A stretch of DNA of 8,066 nt from Methanobacterium sp. (GCA_021372715.1 JAJFTX010000127.1:1-8066); one strand, 5' to 3'. Positions 1 to 6,396 are shown, numbered from the stretch's first letter. The notes: a model not told the origin generated them from the letters alone. Numbers and translations: made by a program.

Positions 1-20
1 TTTTTTTATTATTTTTTTTT
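1..20 (+). terminator. T-rich tract, possible terminator of an upstream gene
   Basis: Eighteen of the first 20 bases are T, in runs of seven and nine. T-runs on the coding strand are typical archaeal transcription ends, so this may end a gene lying left of the window. It could equally be AT-rich leader of the next gene; no gene is visible before it. Confidence 0.3.
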
Positions 21-28
21 AAAAATTC

Positions 29-1555
29 ATGGGGGTATCCTTGGTGTATGTGAATATGGATAAAGAATTCGTAAAGGATATAGAAACTACCCAAGATATT
101 TTAATACCTAAAGATCCCCTAGAGAGAGTAATAGGCCATGAAGACATTATAGAATTCGTTAAAATAGCTGCTAAACAACGAAGAAATCTACTTCTAGTGG
201 GCCCACCAGGTATAGGAAAATCACTCATTGCCCAGGCAATATCCTTCCATCTGGGAAAATCTAATGAGGAAATAAACGTAGTACATAACCCTGAAAGACC
301 TGAAAGACCCTTTGTAGAGATTAAAACTAGAAAAGAGATAGACAATGAGATAAGGGATCTGCAAATGGCTGAAGGTGAAATCGTAGATCCTCAAGATGTT
401 CCAGTAGCAGTAGCCGAACGATTGGGTTTCAGATGCGTTCACTGCGGAAGTTACAATAATGCCTACCATAGCATATGCTCTCGATGTGGTGGGGACAAAT
501 ACTCACACATAAACGCCCGAAGAAAACACCTGGGCGATCTGCTGGGAATGTTTGAAATGAATGATGATCCAGTTAATTATCCCCAGGAAAGAGTGACCAC
601 TACCCGCATATTGAATGATAGGGAAGAAGTGGTGATCTATGAACGGGTGGATGGTGAAACCATCAAGGTACTGGATCAGCATGCTCTGGAAAAAAGAAGG
701 GAGATCGTTGAGGAAAAACCTAAAAACGTGTTGATCCCACTGGAAAGGAAGATGTTCATCCAAGCTACTGGCGCCAGTGAAACTGAACTCTTGGGAGATG
801 TGAGGCATGACCCATACGGCGGACATCCTGAACTAGGAACTCATCCCTATGAAAGAGTAATACCCGGAGCGGTTCACGAGGCACATGAAGGAGTTCTTTT
901 CATAGATGAAATAGTGCACATAGCCAATCTGCAGCGATACATTCTCAGTGCCATGCAGGACAAGTATTTCCCCATAATGGGTAGAAACCCCCAGAGCGCG
1001 GGAAGTTCGGTTAAGATAGAAGATGTTCCCTGTGACTTCATCTTCGTAGGAGCCTGCAATATCAGGGATATCAAATATATATTACCACCCCTACGCTCTA
1101 GAATACAGGGAGAGGGATATGAAATCCTAATGAGAACCACCATGCCGGACACTGAGGAAAATCAGGCAAAAATAGCCCAATTCATGGCTCAGGAAATAAA
1201 ATTAGATGGGAAAATACCACATGCCAAAATATCAGCAGTAAAAATACTTTTAGATGAAGCTAGACGCAGAGCGAAAGTAATAGATGAAAAAAGAAATGCT
1301 TTAACCCTAAGACTTAGAGATTTAGGGGGAGTGATCCGTATGGCAGGGGATATGGCAGTTATGAATGATGAGTTATTAATAGAAGATAAACACATGCGAT
1401 TCGCTATAAAAAATGCTAAATCAGTGGAAGATCAAATATTAAGCCGTTATAATTCCTTTGAAAATGCCATGCAAAGAGACTTAGTCAGTTCCCAAAATCC
1501 AAGCAATGGGAAAAATGAGCATCCCAATGAAAATGTGGATCGTAGTTACCTGTAA
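29..1555 (+). CDS. LonB-like AAA+ ATPase with zinc-ribbon insert and no protease domain
   Basis: Probable cytoplasmic AAA+ ATPase most like the ATPase half of archaeal LonB. Numbering from the ATG at 29: Walker A GPPGIGKS at 58-65, Walker B GVLFIDEI at 288-295, sensor-1 region FVGACN ending at N344, arginine-finger region LRSRI at 355-359, and a sensor-2-like LRLRDLGG at 427-434. The stretch around 255-295 (LLGDVRHDPYGG, then HPYERVIPGAVHEAHEGVL) is LonB-like. Between Walker A and B, where LonB has its transmembrane insert, there is instead a hydrophilic segment with paired CxxC motifs (C136/C139 and C150/C153), probably binding zinc. LonB would continue into a Ser-Lys protease domain after about residue 470; here the protein ends in an Asn/Ser-rich tail, and I see no protease remnant in the following 240 bases. 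The likely role is therefore a remodelling ATPase, with unknown substrate. The start is uncertain: ATG 56 (residue 10) has GGTG at 43-46 as a weak ribosome site, while ATG 29 has none. Confidence 0.9.
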   Translation: MGVSLVYVNMDKEFVKDIETTQDILIPKDPLERVIGHEDIIEFVKIAAKQRRNLLLVGPPGIGKSLIAQAISFHLGKSNEEINVVHNPERPERPFVEIKTRKEIDNEIRDLQMAEGEIVDPQDVPVAVAERLGFRCVHCGSYNNAYHSICSRCGGDKYSHINARRKHLGDLLGMFEMNDDPVNYPQERVTTTRILNDREEVVIYERVDGETIKVLDQHALEKRREIVEEKPKNVLIPLERKMFIQATGASETELLGDVRHDPYGGHPELGTHPYERVIPGAVHEAHEGVLFIDEIVHIANLQRYILSAMQDKYFPIMGRNPQSAGSSVKIEDVPCDFIFVGACNIRDIKYILPPLRSRIQGEGYEILMRTTMPDTEENQAKIAQFMAQEIKLDGKIPHAKISAVKILLDEARRRAKVIDEKRNALTLRLRDLGGVIRMAGDMAVMNDELLIEDKHMRFAIKNAKSVEDQILSRYNSFENAMQRDLVSSQNPSNGKNEHPNENVDRSYL

Positions 1556-1586
1556 ATTTTTTAATTTCTAATTTTTTTTATTCTTT
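1556..1586 (+). terminator. T-run terminator after the LonB-like gene
   Basis: Directly after the stop codon come runs of T, including eight in a row at 1572-1579, without a strong GC hairpin. This is the usual archaeal form of transcript end. The remainder of the 240-base spacer to the next gene is AT-rich and non-coding. Confidence 0.55.
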
Positions 1587-1702
1587 CATAAATCTAAGTT
1601 GATATATTTTTTTTAATAAAATTTAGTATGATCTTATATTTTATTGAATAATTTAATATTAAAATCACTTCCATTTTTCTTAATGAGTCTCCCAAAATAC
1701 CA

Positions 1703-1737
1703 GAATATAAATATAAGTCCTGAAAATATTATATCTA
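1703..1737 (+). promoter_or_regulatory. TATA-box promoter candidate for the recombinase gene
   Basis: TATAAATATAA at 1706-1716 follows a purine-rich stretch (CAGAA) that could serve as a TFB recognition element. A start of transcription about 25 bases downstream, near 1737-1742, would leave a leader of roughly 55-60 bases. A second AT-rich stretch at 1725-1735 is an alternative. Assignment rests on pattern and position only. Confidence 0.4.
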
Positions 1738-1795
1738 GGAAAACTTAATTCATCTATCATAAGGATAACCTGAACCAATTGGGAGAAGAGTAGAT

Positions 1796-2737
1796 TTGCA
1801 AAATATAATTGCCGGTGAAGAATACATCAACCGGAAAAATATCCTGGATGTGTATGATTTTCCAGAGATATTAGAGGACTATCTTTTTGAATTAGAAATA
1901 AGGAATTACTCCTTAAATACCATTAAGACCTATAAATCCATAATCAATAATTTCTATAAATTCTTAAAGGAAGAAAAGGAAATCCATGATGAAAAAATGA
2001 TTCTAAGATCATTTAAGAAGTATATTGGATTTCTTAAAAGGGATAAAAAAGTATCGCAGAACTACATTTACTTGGTCACCGTTGTATTAAAGAAATTCTT
2101 CGAATTCGCAGGTATAGGAGTTCTTAAAGATGTTAAAACACCCAAAAGAACTAAATCTTTGCCTAAATCGTTAAATGAGAATGAAGTAAGACGTTTAATT
2201 AATGCCTTGGATGATTACCAGACCATCGACCCACCTACAGCCTATGTAGAATTCTTAAGAAGACGTAATAAATTAATCCTAGCCCTACTATATTCATCAG
2301 GCTTAAGAGTCTCAGAACTGGTCACCCTCCAGATCGATAGTGTGGATCTTCATGAAAGAACCATAAGGATCAGAGGGAAAGGGGAAAAAGACAGACTAGT
2401 TCTATTCGATGATAATACCAAGAAAATGATTGATGATTATCTGGCCCAGAGGGATGATGAAAGTGAATATCTCTTCATCAATCGTTACCATCAACACCTG
2501 ACACCCCGTTACGTGCAGATGATGATCAAAGACTATGCCCGGGGTGCCGTAATAAAAAAGAAGGTCACTCCCCACATCCTAAGGCATTCATTTGCCACCC
2601 ATCTTTTAAAAAATGGAGTGGATATTCGGGCTATACAACAGCTTCTAGGACATTCTAACCTATCCACAACCCAAATATATACTAGTGTGGATATGAAAAC
2701 ACTTAAAAATGTATACGACCAGGCCAAGTTAGTTTAA
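1796..2737 (+). CDS. xerA: Tyrosine recombinase/integrase, XerA type
   Basis: Site-specific DNA recombinase that cuts and rejoins DNA through a tyrosine-phosphate intermediate. The N-terminal core-binding domain spans about residues 22-110 (SAM-like, with NYSLNTIKTYKSII). The catalytic domain spans about 120-300, with R171 in SSGLRVSELV, K195 in the RGKGEKDR hairpin, H260 and R263 in HILRHSFATHL, H286 in LLGHSN, and nucleophile Y295 in TTQIYTS. All catalytic positions are present, so the enzyme should be active. The 313-residue length and tight similarity to the Xer type fit archaeal XerA, which resolves chromosome dimers at dif. No tRNA, att repeat or phage gene lies nearby, which argues against a mobile-element integrase. 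The start is TTG; GGGAG at 1781-1785 lies 10 bases upstream, and no ATG in this frame precedes the conserved region. The next gene follows after 44 bases. Confidence 0.9.
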   Translation: MQNIIAGEEYINRKNILDVYDFPEILEDYLFELEIRNYSLNTIKTYKSIINNFYKFLKEEKEIHDEKMILRSFKKYIGFLKRDKKVSQNYIYLVTVVLKKFFEFAGIGVLKDVKTPKRTKSLPKSLNENEVRRLINALDDYQTIDPPTAYVEFLRRRNKLILALLYSSGLRVSELVTLQIDSVDLHERTIRIRGKGEKDRLVLFDDNTKKMIDDYLAQRDDESEYLFINRYHQHLTPRYVQMMIKDYARGAVIKKKVTPHILRHSFATHLLKNGVDIRAIQQLLGHSNLSTTQIYTSVDMKTLKNVYDQAKLV

Positions 2738-2757
2738 TACGACCAATTTACCTTAAT

Positions 2758-2769
2758 TATTTTTTTATT
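2758..2769 (+). terminator. T-run between recombinase and MFS genes
   Basis: Seven T residues at 2760-2766 sit in the 44-base gap. They could end the recombinase transcript, or be part of an AT-rich promoter for the MFS gene. The gap is too short to distinguish these. Confidence 0.25.
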
Positions 2770-2781
2770 AGTGAATCCGCA

Positions 2782-3972
2782 ATGAAGTACTTCAGCAAAG
2801 AATTTTACAAGGATATTGTAAACGATCATGCCCTTAAATTCATCATACTCCTAGGCATAGTGAGTCTTTTGGGAGATATGACTTATGAAGGAGCTCGCAG
2901 CATTACTGGGCCATATCTTGCTATTTTAGGTGCCAGTGCAGTGGTCGTTGGATTCGTTTCTGGGTTCGGTGAATTATTAGGTTATGGTTTACGATTTTTC
3001 TCTGGATATCTTACCGATCGAACCCATAGATATTGGGCAATCACCATAACCGGCTACTTGATAAATCTAATGGCAGTACCCCTACTGGCCCTGGCCGGAA
3101 GTTGGGAGATAGCCGCTGCATTGATAATCTTAGAAAGAGTGGGAAAGGGTATTCGAGTGCCCTCCAGAGATGTGATGTTATCCCATGCCACCAGTCAGGT
3201 GGGTCATGGTTGGGGGTTTGGATTGCACGAGGCTCTGGATCAGATAGGGGCAATAATGGGTCCTTTAATAGTTTCATTGGTGTTGTTTTTCCAGGGAAGC
3301 TATCAGATAGGATTCGCTTTCCTATTAATACCTGCAGTTTTAGCGATATTTGTGCTATTATTATCAAGGTTTATGTACCCACATCCCCATGACTTAGAAG
3401 TAGAGATTCCTCAATTAGATACTAAGGGATTTAAAAGAATATACTGGATTTACATTGTGGCAGTGGCTTTGATTGCAGTGGGATTTGCTGATTTTCCCCT
3501 GGTGGCTTATCATTTCCAACAAACAGCACTGGTTTCTCCAGCCATGATACCTATCTTTTATGCGGTGGCCATGGGTGTGGATGCAATGGCAGCGCTGCTA
3601 TTTGGTAAATTATTTGATAAAATAGGAATATCAATCATGATGCTGGTAGCATTAATATCATCTTTATTTGCGCCATTGGTGTTTTTAGGAGGATTTTATA
3701 TGGCATTTTTAGGTATGGCTTTATGGGGGGTTAGTTTAGGAGCTCAGGAATCTATAATGAGATCCTCTGTAGCTGTGATGTCTACGGTTGAACGACGAGG
3801 TTCCGCCTATGGAATCTTCAACACCATATATGGAATTTCCTGGTTTGCCGGGAGTTTAACTCTGGGAATATTGTATGGGATATCATTAAATTATCTGGTA
3901 ATTTTTTCCATGGTATTTCCTCTTCTCTCAATCCCTCTATTTATCTTAATAATTAAAAATGGTAATAAATAA
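2782..3972 (+). CDS. MFS transporter
   Basis: Major facilitator superfamily secondary transporter in the cytoplasmic membrane; 396 residues with about 12 hydrophobic segments, the normal size. The family loop motif after helix 2 appears as GYLTDRTHRYW (75-85), and a matching half-motif GKLFDKIG occurs at the start of the second half (275-282). Strongly patterned segments are GDMTYEGARSITGPYL near the N terminus (31-46), ERVGKGIRVPSRD (118-130) and FGLHEALDQIGAIMGPL (146-162); these place charged residues D32, E36, R39, E149 and D153 in or beside helices, suggesting proton coupling. They occur together in a widespread, functionally undefined prokaryotic MFS subgroup. The substrate cannot be told from sequence; efflux of a small molecule is only a guess. 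Start ATG 2782, with a weak GTGA at 2771-2774 as possible ribosome site. The next gene follows after 35 bases, so co-transcription is likely. Confidence 0.88.
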   Translation: MKYFSKEFYKDIVNDHALKFIILLGIVSLLGDMTYEGARSITGPYLAILGASAVVVGFVSGFGELLGYGLRFFSGYLTDRTHRYWAITITGYLINLMAVPLLALAGSWEIAAALIILERVGKGIRVPSRDVMLSHATSQVGHGWGFGLHEALDQIGAIMGPLIVSLVLFFQGSYQIGFAFLLIPAVLAIFVLLLSRFMYPHPHDLEVEIPQLDTKGFKRIYWIYIVAVALIAVGFADFPLVAYHFQQTALVSPAMIPIFYAVAMGVDAMAALLFGKLFDKIGISIMMLVALISSLFAPLVFLGGFYMAFLGMALWGVSLGAQESIMRSSVAVMSTVERRGSAYGIFNTIYGISWFAGSLTLGILYGISLNYLVIFSMVFPLLSIPLFILIIKNGNK

Positions 3973-4007
3973 ACAATATGATATGTGTTTTTGGTAGGTA
4001 GTTTTTG

Positions 4008-4970
4008 ATGAGAGAATTCGAAAAACCCATTATTGTCAGCAGTAAATGCATTGAATTTGAACCCTGTCGTTACAATGCACTGATCATCAGTAGTAAAGTA
4101 GTGGAGAATCTGAAAGGATATGCGATATTTAATCCTGTATGTCCTGAAGTGGGGGTAGGATTGGGCATCCCTAGGGATCCGGTGAGATTGGTAAAGGATA
4201 ATGGGAATACACAGCTATTACAACCTGCCACTGGATCTGATCTCACCAGGAAAATGATTGATTTTTCAGATGAATTTTTATCAAATTTAAATGATGTTGA
4301 CGGGTTTATTCTTAAAAATAGATCTCCTTCCTGCGGTTTTAAGAATGTTAAGCGTTACTATGGGTTGAATAATGCGGGTGCAGTTAGGGATGGTGTGGGT
4401 TTATTTGCACAGATGGTTAAAAATCGATATTCTTATCTTCCACTGGAAGATGAGGGACGGCTTAGAAATCTGACTATCAGAGAAAATTTTTTAACCAAGA
4501 TATTTACACTGGCTGAATTCCGTAAAATCAATAAAGAAGGTTCTTTTTCAGATATGATAGATTTCCATTCCAGAAATAAGTTTTTATTACTTTCCTTCAA
4601 CCAGGAAATTGCGAGGAAGATGGGTAAATCACTTTCCGATGGTAAAAAACATCTAGAAAGTGTTAAGAAGGAGTATGGTGAATTTTTAGTTCATTTACTT
4701 TCAAGGAATCCTAAAGTTACCTCCAATATTAATGTCTTGATGCATGCGTTTGGATATTTTTCCAATGAATTATCATCAGCAGAAAAATCTTTCTTTTTAG
4801 ATAATCTTAAGAGATATAGGGAGGGACGTATCCCTCTCTTGGTAAATATAAACTTACTTAAATTTTGGATCCTTCGATTTAATGAGGAGTATCTGGATAA
4901 ACAGACTTTTTTCCAACCTTATCCTGAGAATATGATGCAAATCACCTTCATATATGATAAGATGGGATAA
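4008..4970 (+). CDS. rudS: DUF523-DUF1722 fusion, RudS-type tRNA thiouridine desulfidase
   Basis: Fusion of an N-terminal DUF523 domain (TudS fold, about residues 5-150) and a C-terminal DUF1722 domain (about 185-315). DUF523 proteins such as 2-thiouracil desulfurase TudS bind a [4Fe-4S] cluster through three cysteines. The bacterial TudS-DUF1722 fusion RudS removes sulfur from 4-thiouridine in tRNA. Numbered from ATG 4008, C14 (VSSKCIEFEP), C45 (NPVCPEVGVG) and C109 (RSPSCGF) match the cluster positions, and CRYN at 20-23 corresponds to the family's RY motif with an additional cysteine, C20. The DUF1722 hallmarks FHSRNKFLLLSFNQ, NVLMHAFGYF, LKRYREGRIPL and the final QPYPENM are all present. 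Length (320 residues) is normal and both domains look intact. The start is ATG 4008 rather than TTG 4005, as GGTAGGT at 3993-3999 is well placed. Activity on tRNA in archaea is inferred from domain architecture. Confidence 0.85.
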   Translation: MREFEKPIIVSSKCIEFEPCRYNALIISSKVVENLKGYAIFNPVCPEVGVGLGIPRDPVRLVKDNGNTQLLQPATGSDLTRKMIDFSDEFLSNLNDVDGFILKNRSPSCGFKNVKRYYGLNNAGAVRDGVGLFAQMVKNRYSYLPLEDEGRLRNLTIRENFLTKIFTLAEFRKINKEGSFSDMIDFHSRNKFLLLSFNQEIARKMGKSLSDGKKHLESVKKEYGEFLVHLLSRNPKVTSNINVLMHAFGYFSNELSSAEKSFFLDNLKRYREGRIPLLVNINLLKFWILRFNEEYLDKQTFFQPYPENMMQITFIYDKMG

Positions 4971-4984
4971 ATAAAGGGTTAAAT

Positions 4985-5018
4985 TGATATTTGATTTATC
5001 ATATCTTTTTTTAATTTT
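4985..5018 (+). terminator. Terminator after the rudS-like gene
   Basis: Short self-complementary AT segments (for example GATTTATC at 4993-5000 and TGATA/TATCA at 4985-4989/4997-5001) are followed by seven T at 5006-5012 and a further TTTT at 5015-5018. The stem is weak, and the T-run is the main evidence. Confidence 0.45.
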
Positions 5019-5042
5019 CATATACAGGATAAAATGTATATG
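5019..5042 (+). repeat. Perfect 8-bp inverted repeat beside a TATA box (possible operator)
   Basis: CATATACA at 5019-5026 and TGTATATG at 5035-5042 are exact reverse complements separated by GGATAAAA. The strong TATA-like box at 5044-5053 starts one base further on, where the TFB site (BRE) would lie. It could be a binding site for a dimeric regulator of bioY or a weak hairpin following the preceding terminator. The regulator is unknown. Confidence 0.45.
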
Positions 5043-5043
5043 T

Positions 5044-5053
5044 TTTATATAAT
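5044..5053 (+). promoter_or_regulatory. TATA-box candidate upstream of bioY
   Basis: TTTATATAAT is a good archaeal TATA box. Transcription would start near 5075 and give a leader of about 130 bases with a T-run at 5111-5117. A second candidate, ATTTTTATAG at 5091-5100, would start transcription near 5122 with a leader of about 85 bases. Sequence alone does not decide between them. Confidence 0.4.
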
Positions 5054-5123
5054 ATCTGAACCTAATAATTAAAGGAAAATAATAAAAAGTATTTTTATAG
5101 ACTTAAAAGCTTTTTTTATTTAT

Positions 5124-5145
5124 TTAAACTTTAATATGGGTTTAA
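5124..5145 (+). promoter_or_regulatory. Inverted repeat TTAAAC-N10-GTTTAA in the bioY leader (candidate operator)
   Basis: TTAAAC at 5124-5129 and GTTTAA at 5140-5145 are exact reverse complements with 10 bases between them. The arms read AAAC inward and GTTT outward, as in the bacterial BirA biotin operator, but the spacing is shorter than in E. coli. It lies near the transcription start expected from the TATA-like box at 5091-5100, where a repressor could act. A link to biotin is inferred only from the gene downstream. Confidence 0.3.
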
Positions 5146-5206
5146 CGGATAAAAAGCGTTATGGAAACTTAATTTGTATCATTTAATAGGATAGGAGGGA
5201 CTATAA

Positions 5207-5863
5207 ATGGAAATAACCATCAATAACTATTTTGAAAAAAGGGAAAGTTTATTCAAATGGCGTTCTAACACTTCTCTGATAAATAAAGTTGTCTTAGCAT
5301 TTTTAGTCGCATGTTTCACTGGTATTATGGCACAAATTGTTATACCCCTGCCCTGGACTCCGGTACCGGTTACCGGACAAACTTTCGCGGTTTTAATGGC
5401 TGGTATATTGTTGGGAAGATATTGGGGTGGCATAAGCCAAGCCTTATATGTGGCTGTGGGTTTGTTGGGTGTTCCCTGGTTTGCTGGTATGACCGGGGGT
5501 TTCATGGTTCTATTCAGTGCAAACGCAGGTTATCTAATTGGATTTATATTAGCGGCACTTTTCTTAGGTTACTTCACTGATAAATATTTAGAGTCTCGTA
5601 GATTCCTTCCCATGATGGGGTTAATGCTTATTGCCAATTTTATATTAATATATGTGCCTGGGTTAATTCAGCTGGGAATCTGGAGCCAATCAGTAACCGG
5701 AACAATGCCAGGATTATGGAATCTACTTATAATGGGTTTTATACCCTTTATTGTAGGTGATCTGTTCAAGATTGGAGGTGCAGCTGCATTAACTAAAGCT
5801 ATAACTCCAAAAAAAGCCAATAATGGGGAAGAAGTTGGAAGATCAAAGTATTGGGTTTTCTGA
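5207..5863 (+). CDS. bioY: Biotin transporter BioY (ECF-type S component)
   Basis: Membrane-embedded biotin-binding S component of an ECF transporter. The 218 residues contain about six hydrophobic segments. Family marks are PVPVTGQTFAVLMAGILLG (53-70), the YVAVGLLGVPWFAGMTGG stretch (81-98) and IPFIVGDLFKIGGAAAL (179-195), whose D185 and K188 correspond to the conserved Asp-Lys pair of BioY. The fourth-helix loop, commonly GPTGGYLIGF in BioY, reads FSANAGYLIGF here (103-113). A hydrophilic N-terminal extension of about 24 residues precedes the first helix. Start ATG 5207 has the best ribosome site in the window, AGGAGG at 5193-5198. No energising EcfA or EcfT gene is nearby, so the protein either acts alone or uses a shared module encoded elsewhere. 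The last 13 codons overlap the DUF1284 gene, so the two are probably translated together. Confidence 0.92.
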   Translation: MEITINNYFEKRESLFKWRSNTSLINKVVLAFLVACFTGIMAQIVIPLPWTPVPVTGQTFAVLMAGILLGRYWGGISQALYVAVGLLGVPWFAGMTGGFMVLFSANAGYLIGFILAALFLGYFTDKYLESRRFLPMMGLMLIANFILIYVPGLIQLGIWSQSVTGTMPGLWNLLIMGFIPFIVGDLFKIGGAAALTKAITPKKANNGEEVGRSKYWVF

Positions 5864-6263
5864 TGTAATTAAAATCAGAGCCCATCATCTTTTATGCATA
5901 CAGGGATTTCAAGGGTATGGTTACAGCCCGGAATTTCAGATTAACCTGGAAAAAGTCATTAAATTCTTAAAAAACCATCCTAATTCTTGTCTGAAAGTTG
6001 TAGCAGAGGCTGATGTGATCTGTGAAAGCTGCCCTAATCTTGAGGGAGGATGCTGTAACCGTTATTTACATTCCAATTCCATACAAAGCATGGATATTCA
6101 GGTTCTGAAAAAACTAGGCATAGCAGATGGTCATATTGAACAGGTCGGAAGTTTATTTTCTCAGGTAAAAGATGCATTAAACAAGGTAGAAGATGTGAAA
6201 GATATCTGTGGCAATTGTTCCTGGAAGGATAAATGTTTATGGTATTTATCATTGGGATTATAA
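5823..6263 (+). CDS. DUF1284 cysteine-rich protein, possible Fe-S or metal-binding
   Basis: Small soluble protein of the uncharacterised DUF1284 family. The N-terminal signature IKIRAHHLLCIQGFQGYGYSPEF (17-39, with H21, H22 and C25) is typical of the family. Further cysteines are C56, C67 and C70 (CESC), C77 and C78, and a C-terminal CxxC-x5-C set at C129, C132 and C138. Nine cysteines and two histidines in 146 residues suggest a metal or iron-sulfur centre; this is inference, as no function is established. The gene overlaps bioY by 41 bases, pointing to co-translation and a possible role linked to biotin or another sulfur-containing cofactor. The start is uncertain: ATG 5823 lacks a clear ribosome site, while TTG 5835 is preceded by GGGGAAG at 5825-5831. 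The conserved domain begins at about residue 16, so both starts keep it whole. Confidence 0.85.
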   Translation: MGKKLEDQSIGFSDVIKIRAHHLLCIQGFQGYGYSPEFQINLEKVIKFLKNHPNSCLKVVAEADVICESCPNLEGGCCNRYLHSNSIQSMDIQVLKKLGIADGHIEQVGSLFSQVKDALNKVEDVKDICGNCSWKDKCLWYLSLGL

Positions 6264-6288
6264 GGATTACTAATCAATAAAATTATTA

Positions 6289-6301
6289 AATTCTTTTTTT
6301 A
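6289..6301 (+). terminator. T-run terminator after bioY-DUF1284
   Basis: Seven T at 6294-6300, 31 bases after the DUF1284 stop, preceded by AT-rich sequence. This is consistent with the end of the bioY-DUF1284 transcript. Confidence 0.45.
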
Positions 6302-6312
6302 TGTGAAATTTC

Positions 6313-6344
6313 TGTATCTAAAAAAATTTAAGATTTCAGATACA
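6313..6344 (+). promoter_or_regulatory. Inverted repeat TGTATCT-N18-AGATACA around a TATA-like box
   Basis: TGTATCT at 6313-6319 and AGATACA at 6338-6344 are exact reverse complements, centred about 68 bases upstream of the molybdoprotein ATG. The spacer contains an A/T tract (6320-6330, AAAAAAATTTA) that could be the TATA box, giving transcription from about 6352. A dimeric repressor on the two arms would then cover the TBP site. The geometry recalls two-arm metal-regulator sites of the NikR kind, but the arm sequence differs and no regulator is identified. Confidence 0.45.
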
Positions 6345-6396
6345 ATTATTATTATGGCACTTTCGTCTGATAACTAAAAATTCAAGGATGTAATAT

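Noticed and set aside
1652..1663. Palindrome TTTAATATTAAA as an operator or dif core
   Set aside because: Such AT-only palindromes are expected by chance in sequence this AT-rich, and it is not placed next to a good promoter element.
1556..1795. Possible remnant of a Lon protease domain after the LonB-like gene
   Set aside because: The stretch is AT-rich with frequent stops in all frames and shows none of the Lon protease motifs, so the gene is not simply frameshifted.
1796..2737. Recombinase as the integrase of a prophage or integrative element
   Set aside because: No tRNA, attachment-site duplication, phage or plasmid gene is visible, and the flanking genes look like ordinary chromosome. 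The sequence is closest to the Xer type.
2714..2745. TACGACCA repeated 24 bases apart across the recombinase stop codon
   Set aside because: Only the 8-base core is exact; the rest of the 24-base units matches poorly. It could be an old small duplication or chance, and has no evident role.
3033..3392. Long ORF in another frame inside the MFS gene, and a similar minus-strand one
   Set aside because: Both lie wholly within the MFS reading frame, have low-complexity unnatural composition and no recognisable motif; they are shadows.
5105..5125. AAAAGCTTTT followed by a T-rich tract as a leader attenuator of bioY
   Set aside because: The stem is five weak pairs and no alternative antiterminator pairing or riboswitch-like fold could be seen.
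5136..5186. Sixteen-codon ORF in the bioY leader (possible upstream regulatory peptide)
   Set aside because: It has no ribosome site and no tell-tale residue run; its length and position are compatible with chance.
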